Positions 25,376-37,775 of a stretch of 64,000 bases of DNA are shown here, piece after piece. Source of the stretch: Atrichornis clamosus (Eukaryota; Chordata; Aves; Passeriformes; Menuridae). The translations under genes and the position numbers were made by a program. The DNA is taken from positions 186,001-250,000 of the forward strand of contig WBMZ01002686.1 in the NCBI GenBank assembly GCA_013400975.1, given 5' to 3'. The notes beneath the pieces are model-generated. The model saw nothing but the letters and a program-made list of their open reading frames with translations. It was not told the origin of the DNA and made no database searches. Positions within the stretch are counted from its first letter, which is position 1; every line of letters starts with the position of its first letter.

Positions 25376-28300
25376 GTGAAAAGGGTTTGAAAAGGATAAC
25401 CCAAACTCCAAAGTAATCTCTAAGGTGCAGATATACCATGATATGCAGAATGAGAAAGCTACCTACTAATATTAGACTGAAATCTTGATATGTTGTGGTT
25501 CAGTGATGAAACCACAAATTATTCAGCTCAGTTAACAGAAGAAGAGAGACTCAGAAGCGAGGAGCAGCAGGTTCAGCACCACGAGGAAACCACTTGGTAG
25601 CATTTTGTAATAGTGGGGGAGGAAGGGAGTGTGTTTCCGATGCCTGAGGAATCATTTTCCACACAAAGACCTTTCCCGGTATACAGCCTTGAGTACATCC
25701 TGCACTCCACCAAGGCATTTCACATTGCCAGGCATTGGGTCATCATATGCCCTATAACTTCCAATAATTAATTTCCCTTTCCACAGAAAGACTATGTTAC
25801 ATCAGTGAGCGTCACTGACACACAGAGGTGGCAGCCAATATCCTGGTTCTGCTGTTAGTAACACAATGTAGGACCCAGAAAATAAAGTGCCTAGTAGTTT
25901 AAGGGTCTGGGAACATGATGTGGATATAAAAATTCAGTAGTACAGGGCTTCACAAGCTCATTTGTTCTTTTGCAGTTCGGGCCATGTTTTTTTCTGTGGT
26001 TTTTAGCAAGTCCCTCAGGTTTTCTGAGCCCAGTCTGTAAAATCAGCCTTGCAGCCTTTTGTCATGTCTCACAGAAGGGACCATTAAAGATTGATTCATT
26101 TTGTTTGAAAATTGCTGTGAAGATGAAAACTGCAGTATAAATTCTGCCTATTGTTCCAGTAGCCTCCTAATTTCAAAGGCTGCCAGGGTTAAAATGGTAG
26201 GCGACTGGTTTAAGTGGAAATCAAGACACAGTGTGGCTGATGCAGTAGTCAGAACATATTCAACCAGCAGCAGCCTGAGAGGGGACAATACAGAAAGATG
26301 ATACATTAAACTCTTCAATACCATAAAAGTCACACAAAAAATAAATCTCATTACCGCCTTTTGCACTCTCTAGCCACTGTTCCTACAACTCTATTGGGCT
26401 CTGGCATTAGTGAGAAACTATTAATGAAACAGAACAGTATCTGGGAAGGGTATTGTGTCAGGTTGTATGATGAGATACACAGATATCCTTTGGAGTTTAC
26501 CAAGAGTGAGACAGTAATATGCACGCTCAGAATAAAAACCCTGCCTTTGCAAGCAGATAGCAAAACATCAGAGGGGCAGAGGTGGGAAGACAAGCTCACA
26601 CTGCGACACACAGTGGCTCTGTCAGAGCGCGTGAAAGGAGCTGGCAAACGCTTCATCAGTGCCTTTCATAAAACCTGTCAAGATAAGAAAAGAGGTGAAT
26701 ACTAAAGCAATGGTGACCAGCATGCTTGCCTCAATAAGAGCCAGAGCACAAACCCACGACTCCACCCCACAACAGTAGCGCAGCTGCTTGTTGCTGCAGA
26801 CAGGAAAAAGTCCAGAGACTTTCATTCAGATTTTCTGTCTAAGAAGTGGAACAGCAAAATTAACAGGGTTAATTAATAACCTTAAAAATTCATCATTATT
26901 TAAAACCCAGCACTGACTCATTGAAGTCCAACCATATTGGCACTCACGGTGTGGATGGTGATGCTAGAAACAGAGCCCTAATCTCACCTAATTTAATGTG
27001 CTGTGGATCTGTGCAGCCTCCATGGCACAGGAATGGGCCCAGGAATGGGAATGGCTCCTGGTGGTGTGCTTGCTGCTGCTGCCTACATGTAAGAGAGCTG
27101 AAAGCCATCAGGAGAGCTGGGGCAGCCTGAAAGCAGGAGCTGCACTTGGGAGCTGACTGAAACCCAGAGATATCTGTAGAACGAGCCCCCTGTGTAAAAC
27201 AAAAGATGTTCTAACTCATGTTACAGGGCTATTACCATCTCTTCTCTGCCTCGTGGCTGTGTCTGTTGAGGTGACCCGCGGCAGGACCCATTGCTCTAGG
27301 TGCCATACATACCTGTGGTGCCAGCCTGGCCCCACAGCTCAGGACCCAGCCCTGTCCTGGGTCTCTATCAACCCAGAGGCCCAGAATAAGATGGAAACAA
27401 CATGCAAACATGTGGAAAAATGCCATCCAAAAGGTGAGAAGCTGCAAATGATTCAGTAGGTTATCTGACTCTGCAGTTTCCTGGTGAGTGCAGGCTGCCG
27501 TGTGGTGACACAATGTATGGGAGCACTTTCCCAGCATACAAGGAAAACAAAGACTTTCTGGTGTACGTGGGAGCAGAGCAGCCTAGGATGGTCCTGTAAC
27601 CTACCAAGTTGCCACTGTGCTTCCCTGCAACAGCCCTTTTCCTCCACACATTTCAAGAACCAACAATAATTAATTAAAATATTGCCCTTCTATCCCGCCT
27701 TTCAGTCATGGCATTTTATAAGCATTGCCAAACAAAGCTTCCCAATCCCTTTGGGAATTAAGAGTGATTGCTAGCCAAGTTTTATGGCTGGATAAGCCAA
27801 GCCCTGGGGAGCTGAAAGGCTGATTGCTCCCAGCCTTGTCCAAATGGGCAAGGGAAGATGCAGGGGCCATAAAACCTCCCTTTCGTCCTGCGTGGCCTTT
27901 CCTATCCCAGCTGTTCCCCCAGGAAAGAGCCCAGCAGATCTGGGATATCTGCCTGTCACTGTGACACAAGGAGGTTCCCAGAGGTGTGGGATTGTGTGTC
28001 TCCCCACACCCATGCCAGCAGCCAAGGGACCACTCACTGGGACAGAGAAAACAGCACATGTCAACTGAGGGATAATTTGCTCGACACCAGCAGGGAATTT
28101 TTTGCGGCTGAGAATTTGTATCCAGGACTTTCAGGGCTGACTTCTCTCCTGCCAGTGAGATCTCATGGCTTGGGGGTAGCTGAAATGAACAGCCTGTAAG
28201 TGAGTGGGCCAAGCTTTTTATCATCTGAAAAAGGGAGATGATCAGGGTCAAGACATTGGAATGACTGCTCATAACCAAGTTGTCTTATTAGATTGCTAGC

Positions 28301-30340
28301 TCCAATTTTGGGCTCAGATGTTGTAGCATATAAAAACTGACATAAGTTTATGATTAAAAAGTTGCCTTTGGGCTCTCTGGTGTCCATCATCAACAATGCA
28401 CACCGTCATTTAATGTTTCTTCTGGGCAGCCAGCATAAACACTGCTTTTATGCAACATACCTACACACAGGTACATATGTGCAGGAGGATTTGGGAACAG
28501 TTTCAGTGAATTCTGTGTGGAGAAATTAGTCTACCTGAATGCCATGTTGAATTTCATTGCTCTCATATCACCACACAGCTGGCACAGCTGTGGCCCTCTC
28601 TGGCAGACCCACAGCCTGTGCCTCCCACAACAGCTACATTGAAAAGGCCTTCTCTTTGCCATGCTGCCTTCTTCAGCCCTCTCCCTCCCCTAAGAGGGGG
28701 CTCCTTTTTCATCCAGCAAGATAAATTATTATGAAGACCCACTTTGCCTTCCCCTGACCACAGCCTCCTTCATATGTAGCGAAGATAAAGATTCAGGCAA
28801 GACAGTTGTCTCAAAAAACATCTAGGAAAGCATTCCCACTATTTTAAAAACTCTCTGTCCAATACTGTAGTGGCAATTGCCACCAAAAAACCCTACAAAC
28901 AAAGTAAACAAATAAAATGCCATTGAGAATAAGAAGAAAGCAATAGTAATACTTGCTATTCTGCAACCACTTCCAAATTCAAACCAAATAAAATTGCTTT
29001 CCTAGTTCTCTTTTCATCCTTTTTCCTAGGCCTTTTCTATAAGGTACCTAGTGGAAATTAAAGCAATAGTTTTATATAGATAAATCCATAGCACTGAAAA
29101 GAGGCTGATCTCTTTACTCTAGATGCTCAAAGACTGCACCAGTCTATATGGTGTTTGAAAACCATGTGGGAAGGAGATCATTCTCTCCTAAATTCAATAG
29201 GCTTTTAGAATCACATTTATTCACTTCTATAGAGTTTTTCCATACGGGATTTCAGAGCCTTTTATACAAGAAGGTGCCCCCTTTTCTCCTCTTCTCTCCT
29301 TCCTTTGTGCTTGTTCTTTCATCAGCACAAAGCTGAAGTGAACAATAGTACACACTCAGCTTTACATCCTGCAACATCCAGGACTCTGAAGAACAAAGAA
29401 ACAAATTCCTGACTGAGGGTCTAAAGATAGCAAATTCAGTGTGATGGGTACCTTCAGCTCCAGTGGAAAGTTCTGGTGCTGGTGGAAGAAGGTTCATTTT
29501 AGGAGCCAAAGAAGATGAGTACTGAAAGCTGGTTCTAATGTGAGCTGGCTATAAAATCCCAACTGAGTCGCTCTGCCTCTCCAAGCTGCATTTTCTACAG
29601 CTGCAAGATGGGGTTTTGGCCCAAAAGCCTGGATAGTGGTTTTAGAAGGCATTATAAAGGACTGCAAGGAATATAAACAAATAACTATTTTTTAATGTAG
29701 GAGGGCAGAAGCAAAGACAGAAGGGAGAAAAGCAAATACACTGAGTGGGAGTGTGGGGACAGGAGTTGGGACAATTTATTGATTTGGTTTCCGTCTCATT
29801 CTCACAAACAACTTACAGCTGGGTGAATCTGCTTGTTGATCACTCCTAGCCTGATGAGTGTTTCCCCGCACTGGGGCCCTGGTCCTGCTGTATGCTGGAG
29901 GCTGCCCCTTGCTGCCCTGCCTGCACCCAGCACCTCCACCCTGGCAGGGTTTGCTCTGCTTGCTTTCCATTCAAGGCACTGAGCCCAGCCAGTTTCCTCT
30001 GCTTTGCTCCATGAGGGTAGGTGGGATGACTGTGACTCTGCACCCTTTTGTCACTGCATCACCCTGTTTTCCCTCAGTTTGAAAACTGGGCTGGGAAAAC
30101 ACAGCTTCTTCCCCAGCTGATTTGTTATAGAAGGAGAAGGAAAACTGTTTTTCTCCCCCTAATTCAGATGTCCCTTAGAGACGTCGGTGCGAGGCAGATG
30201 CAACCCGTGGGACCTGGAGAGCAGGGAGGGGGGAGTGGGGCAGGTCACAGCCCTGGGTGATGCAGTACCGGGAAGACAAGATCTTGTATTTGTCCCCTTT
30301 TCATTGAATCTCTGGTAAATCATGTCCTTGCCTGCTGCTA
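25376..30340. other. single-copy noncoding DNA
   Basis: No interspersed repeat and no recognisable exon. GC rises at 27000-28200 and 29750-30300, which creates long open frames on both strands (for example 27706-28278 minus). Their translations are tryptophan/serine/proline-rich without domains and are taken as chance ORFs. A plus-strand frame at 26361-26705 looks somewhat more protein-like but is not recognised. Confidence 0.55.
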
Positions 30341-30600
30341 TAATCACTGATTACATGCCACTTGCCTGTTGCATTAAAGCTGCTTGCTTAATTAATATCA
30401 TTTTAAAGGGCGGGCTTGGCATGAAGGAGACAAGCTGTTTTGAACTCCAATAAACACATTTTGTATGTGATCATCATAAGCAACTCCTGCAGCCTTTCTA
30501 CACTGAGAAGGCAGAAAGTACCATGAGTTAATGAACTGTGTTTTAACCACCTGATGCTGGTCAAAGCTTTGATCTATCAGGTCTAAGGCTGGGTGGAGGA
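30340..30600. other. enhancer-like conserved-noncoding candidate
   Basis: A repeat-free block with a TTAATTAATATCATTTTAAA segment, several TAAT and ATCA cores, and a 12-base perfect palindrome TCAAAGCTTTGA at 30561-30572 that carries two inverted TCF/LEF cores (CTTTGA). The texture is that of a developmental enhancer. No alignment is available to me. Confidence 0.3.
30561..30572. promoter_or_regulatory. TCF/LEF-type palindrome
   Basis: TCAAAGCTTTGA is a perfect palindrome holding the WNT-responsive TCF/LEF core CTTTGA on both strands. The palindrome is seen directly; binding is inferred from the motif. Confidence 0.3.
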
Positions 30601-33600
30601 GGGGAGGCAGAGTGTTCTGCCACGCTCCCCAGTTCCACCGAAACTGTTAATCAGCCTGCTCTGCAGTCTACTGCGGAGTTTGCTTTATTAAAGCTCCCTG
30701 CTGCCTGCACACGTTCACTGGCACAGACATCGAGAGACAAGCAAGCACTTACCCAAGTGCAGAGTACTCACTGCTGCATTGCAGAGTTTACTGGCAGAAA
30801 ATGATGGGGGTATGTAATCGCAGGTGGAGACTTGGGTCCTCCCTCAGTCCGCCTGCATCTGCAATCTCCTGGATTTCTGTAATAGAGGATACGAGGAGAG
30901 CCGGTGGCAAAATATGCTTTTTAGGGCTCTCTTTCCAATTCCTAAATGTCTGGACAGCCGCATTGCTTCTACTAGTCTCAAATATAGTCTATTCTGCTTA
31001 ATGTGGTTTTTGTTCACAGTTACTCTATAAAATTAAAAATTAATTTCCTTTGAGGTACTCGAAGGGGTAAGCATAATTTTATTTATTATTGTTATAAACT
31101 AACCTTGCCTCTGCCTAGAGGCCCTCTCTAAGGTTGAGGATACCCTTGTGCTGTTGAAGTATTCAAATTAAATTCAGCCTCTTTTCAAGGACCTGGCAGC
31201 CTGAGTATTAGAAGCTCTCTGGTTTTCCTATAGGTTGTCTTATATAGAAGGTTGAGCAGGATTAAGTCACTTTTGTAGGAAATTGTAGGTGATTTATTCA
31301 GTTTATTTCTTTCCCCCATCCCCCCATCTGCAGGGCTATGCTTTTTCCTTTTCTTTACTTCTTTTGTGCCAGCACTGAAATATTTGATTATTTATTGAGG
31401 CTTAATACCAAATAGCTGCTCTGTTTTGTAATATCTGTAACTGCATTGGATTTGTTGTTTTTAACAGGCAATTTTTTTCTGGAAGAAAGCTGGTATTCAC
31501 TTAAGAATTGTTAGGTATTTCTAATCTGTAAATATGCACATGGAAATTGAATTATAATAATTTCGTTCTTTATGAGCAGCTGATTCAGGATTTCTTAGTT
31601 TCCCTTGTATTTCTCAGGTATGTACCTCAGCTGCTCTTTTTCTTTCTTTTTTTTTTTTTTGTGAAACAAGGATGGTTCAGTTTTCTTCTCCTTATATGTT
31701 TCCTAGTGATACAGTACTGCAGTCTCTGCCTTACTCAGCTTATGTCTAATTGCAGAGTATTTGGCAGAAGAATTCCTGTGCAAGTTTTAGATTTGAAGTT
31801 AACCATCTATTATACTCGGCTTTGTTAGCAGATGTCATCTGAACAGCAGGGGTAGTATAATAAGGAAAAATTCATCTTTAGGTCTATGTGAAGGTGGGCT
31901 TGCATCAGTCTGAATCAAGAACTTGTACCTTGGTAGAGTTTAGGGAAAGGGAAATTTTTTTTTCACTGAAAAGCCAGGACATATCTGTGCAAGTGTGACA
32001 TCTGTTGCAGCACTGCTTACTGACAGTCTTCTGGGACAAGTTGGCCAGAAGGACTGGATATTGTGAGAATTACAGCTCTGTGTTCATATGGCAGCTTAAC
32101 CGCTGAGTATACATGTTCTGAAGGAAAAACATGATTTACCTAAAAAGAGCTACTGGGGCTTGATTTCTGGAGTTGTTGAAAAAAATCTCTCGACTCCCAC
32201 AGAAACTGGTGGGAGTCCTGGCTACCAGGTGCTTCCAAAAGTAAAGTCTCATTGTCAAGATGAAGGTTGTGACAAAAGAAAACAGTTATTATTTCATTAT
32301 TATTTTAACCTTCTACATCCCAATTCTCATACCAATAAAATGAGGATGACATTTTACTACCCTTAAGGAGCAGTGAGGGTTAACATCATATAATCTTAGT
32401 AGTCCTCCAAGTAAGATATTGGTGACACAGTTGTTATGCTATTAGTGGCCATTTTGGAGCAATTTTTCTCATTGTTCAAATCCTACTTTAATTCACTTCT
32501 TCCATTGACCCTTTCAGTGTTAATCCACCACACAGAAGTGTTGCAGTTTTAATTAAAAAGGAAATCTCTATCTCACTAAGCTTAGTCTGCCATCTGATCA
32601 TGCAGTATGGTTTACAGACAGTATTATCTGTCTAATTTACATCATAAAACCATGACTTAAGCAAGGCAGAACACACTGGCAACCCTCAGCAAATAAGGCT
32701 GCTCTAACCAAAACCAGCCATGTTTTAAGTAAAACTGGACCGTAAGAATGGAGGTATGAGTGTGTCTCACATGGTACTGCACACAGGGAGGGTTACAGGG
32801 ACACAGACAGCTCAGTGGGTTACCTCTTTAAAATAAAATCTCTAAATTGAGTTTGGAGTGGCTCTTCTCTAAGATATATGCTCCAGTTTGACCACAAGAT
32901 AGGAATTTTGGGCAGGATATACTGGATTAAATTATTCGGCTTGTGAAGGCTAGTGGTCCCTACTGATCTTTAAAATCTATGGTCTTAAATACTGCCAGTG
33001 GTTATGTCCCAGGTCACTTGGAACTTCATTAATCAAAATTAATCAAATAGTGTGGTGAGCTGCAAAGCTGTGAACTGTCCTGAGGGCCTACACATGGCAA
33101 ATATAACCACTGGGATGGCTAATATCCCCAAATCCCATTCCAGCAGGTGATGGGATCAGCAGAAGTCCAGGACTTGGGCAAAAATCTCCTCTTAGTTGTT
33201 CTTACATTTGGATCGAGATAAAGCAGCTGTCCTGGGGCATTACAGGCTTGAAGGAGAGCAGTAAAACCAACCTTGCTGCTCAGCTCCCAACAGCACTGGC
33301 ACATCAAGGTAGCAAACATAACTTGGGAGTCACTGAGGGAAAACAGAGCCCTACAACATTATTTTTCACATTACTGCCAGACTTTTAAAACGTTGTGGGA
33401 GGAAAGCAGTGGGGGAAGGAAGAGGAGAGAGAAACCGGATCTTGTATTTCTTATAAGCAGAGGAAGGAGGGAGGTACAAGATCCGTGTCACACTGTAAGC
33501 TCTTCACCTCAGAGGAAGGTGAACCCCACCTGGCAGAAATTAAATGTTAATGTATCAAATCATGTCCAAAAGCACATAAAGCTCAAGGGACAGCTTATGA

Positions 33601-34291
33601 TACCCTTTGAAAATAAGATCTAATTTAATTCATTTGTATACCCTGATACCCAATACTGCAAATTGGCATTGGTGGGTTAATGCACTGCTACCAATAGGCT
33701 CCCTTGAGCTTATCGGAAAACCGTATTCAACAAACTGCAGGCACTGAAATGAAGTGTCTGGTCAGGGAAAACCAGATCAAACTACATCATCTTAATTGTG
33801 ACCCATTTTGGGATGCAGAAGGGTGGCAGCAACCCTTGGCAGAAAGAAACACTAAATTGATTTTGCTGAGAACCTCATCAATCACTGGTCACAGTGACCC
33901 ATGGATCATTAATCTCATTAAAAACTTCAGCCTCATGGCAAAAGTAATAGCAGACACACTAAAAGTGTGCAAATTAGATATGCTTTCACAAATTTGAATG
34001 GGTCTGGCTGGTGTCCCTGTGGAGAACTCCATTTCAAAATTGGGCAAACTTTTCACTGACTCTAGCTGAACTTCAGCCATTTACTCTGTGTCAGATACCA
34101 TCTTTAAGGGCTGTGAAAACCGTGCAGAAGGTATGTGGTCTGTTAATGAGCCATGTTCATATACTCAATTCAAGCAAGGAAGAGCTGAATCAGTGGGCAT
34201 GGGACATCACCTCTTAACACTGTGATCTTTAGGAAAACTGCCCTCTCTCCTGCCTGAGCTCTTTAGGTGAGGTGATTGGTAAAGAGTCTGG
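30601..34291. other. single-copy noncoding DNA
   Basis: Unique sequence with a T-rich run at 31637-31660 and a doubled 10-base unit ATTAATCAAA at 33028-33047. The open frames near 33.3 and 33.7 kb are lysine-rich but match nothing I know. No transposon is recognised before the LTR at 34297. Confidence 0.6.
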
Positions 34292-34296
34292 GCAAC
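34292..34296. repeat. left target-site duplication GCAAC
   Basis: GCAAC directly precedes the LTR start and is repeated exactly at 34738-34742 after its end. This is a perfect 5-base host duplication. Confidence 0.8.
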
Positions 34297-34737
34297 TGTC
34301 CTGGTTCCAGCCCAGATCAGTGGGAGGGGGTGTGGCCAAGGCACTGTGTTATTTGATACTATCTTGCCTCATGGGCTGGGGAGAGGGACTCCCATTTGTG
34401 AGCAGGGGCATGGTTTCCAGTTGGGAGCAAGTGTGGCAGATGGAGTGATCAGGTTGGGGTGCCTCCAGCTGTGATCATGTTGGGTCGGGCTCAGTGAGCA
34501 TTGTGTGTGCAAATCACCTTCATTTTTTTGTACACTATTGTTATTAATATTGTTGTTATTGTTCATTTTCTTATCTTATTGCTGTTTCCAGCAAATTGTT
34601 CTTATCTCAACCCAGATTTTTCACTTTTTTGTGCCTCTAATTCTCAACTCCATCCTTGGAGCGGGAAGTGAGAGGGGAAGTGGGGGGCACCAGTGAGTGG
34701 CATCTCATTTGGGAGAGTCAAGAGAGAGGCCAAGACA
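34297..34737 (+). mobile_element. solo LTR of an avian endogenous retrovirus
   Basis: The element starts TGTCCTGGTTCCAGCCC, ends GGCCAAGACA, and is 441 bases long. It has the canonical TG...CA ends and exact 5-base flanking duplications GCAAC. Near the 3' part it carries an ATT/GTT-rich stretch (34535-34566) followed by 'gttcttatctcaaccc' and 'tttttcactttt', the arrangement seen around the polyadenylation region of passerine ERVL-type LTRs. No internal retroviral genes are present, so it is a solo LTR. It lies in the opposite orientation to the LTR at 6267-7010 and looks like a different, more diverged subfamily. Confidence 0.88.
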
Positions 34738-34742
34738 GCAAC
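34738..34742. repeat. right target-site duplication GCAAC
   Basis: Exact copy of the five bases at 34292-34296, immediately after the terminal CA of the LTR. Confidence 0.8.
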
Positions 34743-37549
34743 ACATCTGAGAGTATGCAGGCAACACTGATTTTCTGTCTCTGTCTGCCTGTGAATCCAA
34801 GGAGTTTGCATTGTCTCTTGCCAAAGACTATGGTCACTTGTTGGTCCTCTCAAATACAGCAGACTCTACTGTATCATTGAGAAGCAGGTTTTGCAGTTGT
34901 CTCTAGAGTAGTAAGAGCATGCATGCAGTTGCCAAAACAGCTTCTGTGCACAGTACAGCTGGAAAATTTGTACTTGTTCCTTTCAGACCTCATGAACATG
35001 ATCCATGACTCTGATGGCATCTGTGCAGTCCATCTGTAGTCCGATTTGGTACTTGGCCCTGATCTCCCATGCAACCATATCAGCCCAGCTCCTGTCTGAA
35101 GCAAGCTAAAGAGCTACCTCTGTTAAGGTTAGATGCATTTGAGAGGGTTATTTTCAGGGATCTGCACACCATGGGCACCACCTACACAGACCTGGGCACA
35201 TTCACTCTCTCTTCCCAAGAATGTTCTCCAGTGCCCCTAGACTTATGCACACAAATATCATTCAGCTATGCTCACCAGCTTCATAGTTGGCATGAAAACC
35301 TGGGGAACTCTCTATCAATCCTCTCTTTATTTGACCACTTGGGATTTTTACTGAATCTTGAGTAAAAAAATCTAAAACTTTTTCATGTGCAAAAAGTATT
35401 TCAGGACTTCCATATTCAGCACTTTTAGGATCTCCACATACCACATAACTGAGGCCAGTTGGTGCTGTGGGTTTGGCCTGTAGCAGTAAGTAACTTGACT
35501 TCAGAGTAATCAAAACAAAGTCTGTGCATGTAAAGAGCTGTGATGTCAAAAATTTTGCTGAGCAGCTTGACATACATGCCTCTGTCATGAACTACACCAG
35601 TTTGGGACAGATGTGCCATAACAGTATGCTCCAAGGTACATTGTCACCTGGGACTTGAGCGTCATGCTGGGTCTGAGAGGTCTAGGACTTGGAAAAGCCT
35701 TGAGACAGATGAGACTCTTTGGGGCCACTCCTTCACCCCTTCCATCTTCGTTGCGATGCTCAGAACAAGTGGAGGGGCCCCAAGCATGAAGCCATGCTTC
35801 TGGCATTGCTCCTGGCTCTGGTAGGTGTTTTGTCTGAGTTATATTTACCGAAGAGATGAGAGTAATAAGATGTGTTTAGGGACAACTGTGCTTAGGAAGG
35901 ATGCACTGTGTGTTTCAGGCATTCTCCAGCAGAGATGGGCAGCTCAGGGACTGGGACAAAAGAGACTCACCTCACCCCGTGCCTTGGGTACTGCTAACAC
36001 ATGTACACATGTACACACACATACACACACACAGGCAGTCTTTTCCACCAACAGCCTCCTGCCCTTGTTTGCCAACAATGACATCCAGGCCCTGCGAGCA
36101 CTTCCATGTAACAACTTGCTATATCACAGCTTGGCTGACAGCTAAAAGCCAGGAATATAATTGGGGCAACAAACACCATCTGGCCGAGACTGGCTCTAAC
36201 AGGCATCTGTGCATAGCCATCCATAGCCCTAGTTGGAACTAGCCTTGCCAGCACCCCAGTAAGGTTTTCTGTGGTGGGACTGATATCATGTGCTGGAGAA
36301 GCAATGGCAGCACACGTGTTCAGGGCAGATGCAAGCAGGCAAGACTTTGTAGCAGCCTCTGCATTCATTCCTTGGGCTTGGTCACTTTGTGAGGAGGATG
36401 CTGGTATGGTCACCTGCCATGCCTGGGACAAGTGCATTCTGACACCAATGTTGGGGAGGTGAGGAGATGCTCACCTCCAGTTGCAGACAGCAGTGGAGGC
36501 CCGTAAGATGCCAGCTTTGTTCCCAGAGCACTGCAGTGCGGTCACGGTTTGCATGTTCCTGAGGGAAACAGGCCATACTGTACCGGCTGCCAGGGAACTA
36601 GGGCTTGCTCCAGGTGTGAGCTGCAAAAACAGTGTAAACAGGCTTTTTTGTCTCCTTTATAGGAGAGTCACAGTACGTACTGGTGTGTTTGAACACAGTA
36701 CACAAACCCAAGGCTCAATCATGAGTGCAGGGAAGCATACCAGATCATTGCTTCTGAGACTGTTAAATGTGCAATGCCTAATGTTAATATTAACCTATAT
36801 ACTGAATGGTTTGGAAAGGACCTGTTTGTACCGAGCTCTCCCAACCGAAACACTTCAACTGCAGAGTTCTCAGCACAGAATTCATTATTCTGAAACTTGC
36901 TTTACCAATTAGCTGGAAAGAGCCTGATTGTTTTCACCATTTGGATCATATTTAAACTCCTGTAATAGCTTTACCTGAGATAGACTGATGAGCAGAGATT
37001 TCTCTAACAATGCTGTGATTACGGACAGATTACACTTTCTTTGTGAATGAAACTTTTAATGTAATTGGGTGTGAATTTAGGGAGAGTCTTTTTAAACTTC
37101 ATTAGTAATGCAGCTGGTTGTCTTTTCTGACTGGTACCATGTAGTTCTGTCACACTGGGTATATCATTGAGCCATGCACTTTATTAAATGGGAATATGTA
37201 AATATAAACTTAGACCAAACTGAACATTCTGAGTCTACTTACACCTCAGCATGAACCCAGGGTCTCTGTCATGTAGTTTTGACTCCAGCCAGACATAACT
37301 ACACCCTGGCAACCCCATACATCATCAGACATGCCTACCTCATGTCTTCCTGATTAAAGAGCAGATAATGTGACCCCAAGCTATTGCCAGCAATCTGGAC
37401 AGAAACTGCGCAGCTCACAGGTACAGCATGACTGAGCCTGTGGTCAGACTGGTGCTTTCACCTCGATATTGTTGGTTTTGTCTGTAGCTTGCAGAATATC
37501 TGCCCTGCCTTCACAGGCAATAAACCATGGACTTAAAGAGGTTAGGGAG
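34743..37549. other. noncoding DNA with one microsatellite
   Basis: Unique sequence. A CA/TACA repeat lies at 35997-36034. A plus-strand frame at 36481-36912 is open for 143 codons but is not protein-like in any way I recognise. No exons are supported. Confidence 0.6.
35997..36034 (+). repeat. ACAC/ATGTACAC microsatellite
   Basis: Two copies of an ACATGTAC-type unit pass into an imperfect (CA)n run of about 20 bases. Confidence 0.85.
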
Positions 37550-37775
37550 AATATGGTTTGTGAGAAAAGATGGAGGAAGTTTAGGATGTTTTGTTTAGAG
37601 AAAAGTTGACTGAGAAAGAAAGGATAACTGTTTTCAAATATATTAAAGGTGCTGCAGAGAGGAAGGAAAACCTCTTTGTTACATATGCTATGGACAAGAC
37701 AAGAAGCAAGGTCCTTGGATTGCAGTAAGGTAGATAAAGGCAAACATTTCTTATCCATAAGGAGGTGAAGGGTGG
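37550..37775 (+). mobile_element. ancient CR1/L3-like LINE fragment
   Basis: The order of segments follows the forward strand of the 3' part of old CR1/L3 LINEs: 'tttgtttagagaaaag', 'gataactgttttcaaatata', 'aaaggtgctgcagagaggaa', 'gacaagacaagaagcaa', 'ggattgcagtaaggtagat', 'acatttcttatcc'. It is the only plus-strand CR1-related copy I see. It is diverged and has no intact reverse-transcriptase frame. The edges are approximate. Confidence 0.7.

Noticed and set aside
26361..26705. 114-codon plus-strand frame with fairly protein-like composition
   Set aside because: No acceptor, donor or family resemblance found; recorded only because its composition is better than that of other chance ORFs.
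27706..28278. 190-codon minus-strand open frame
   Set aside because: Lies in a GC-richer pocket where several frames are open at once; composition is not protein-like.
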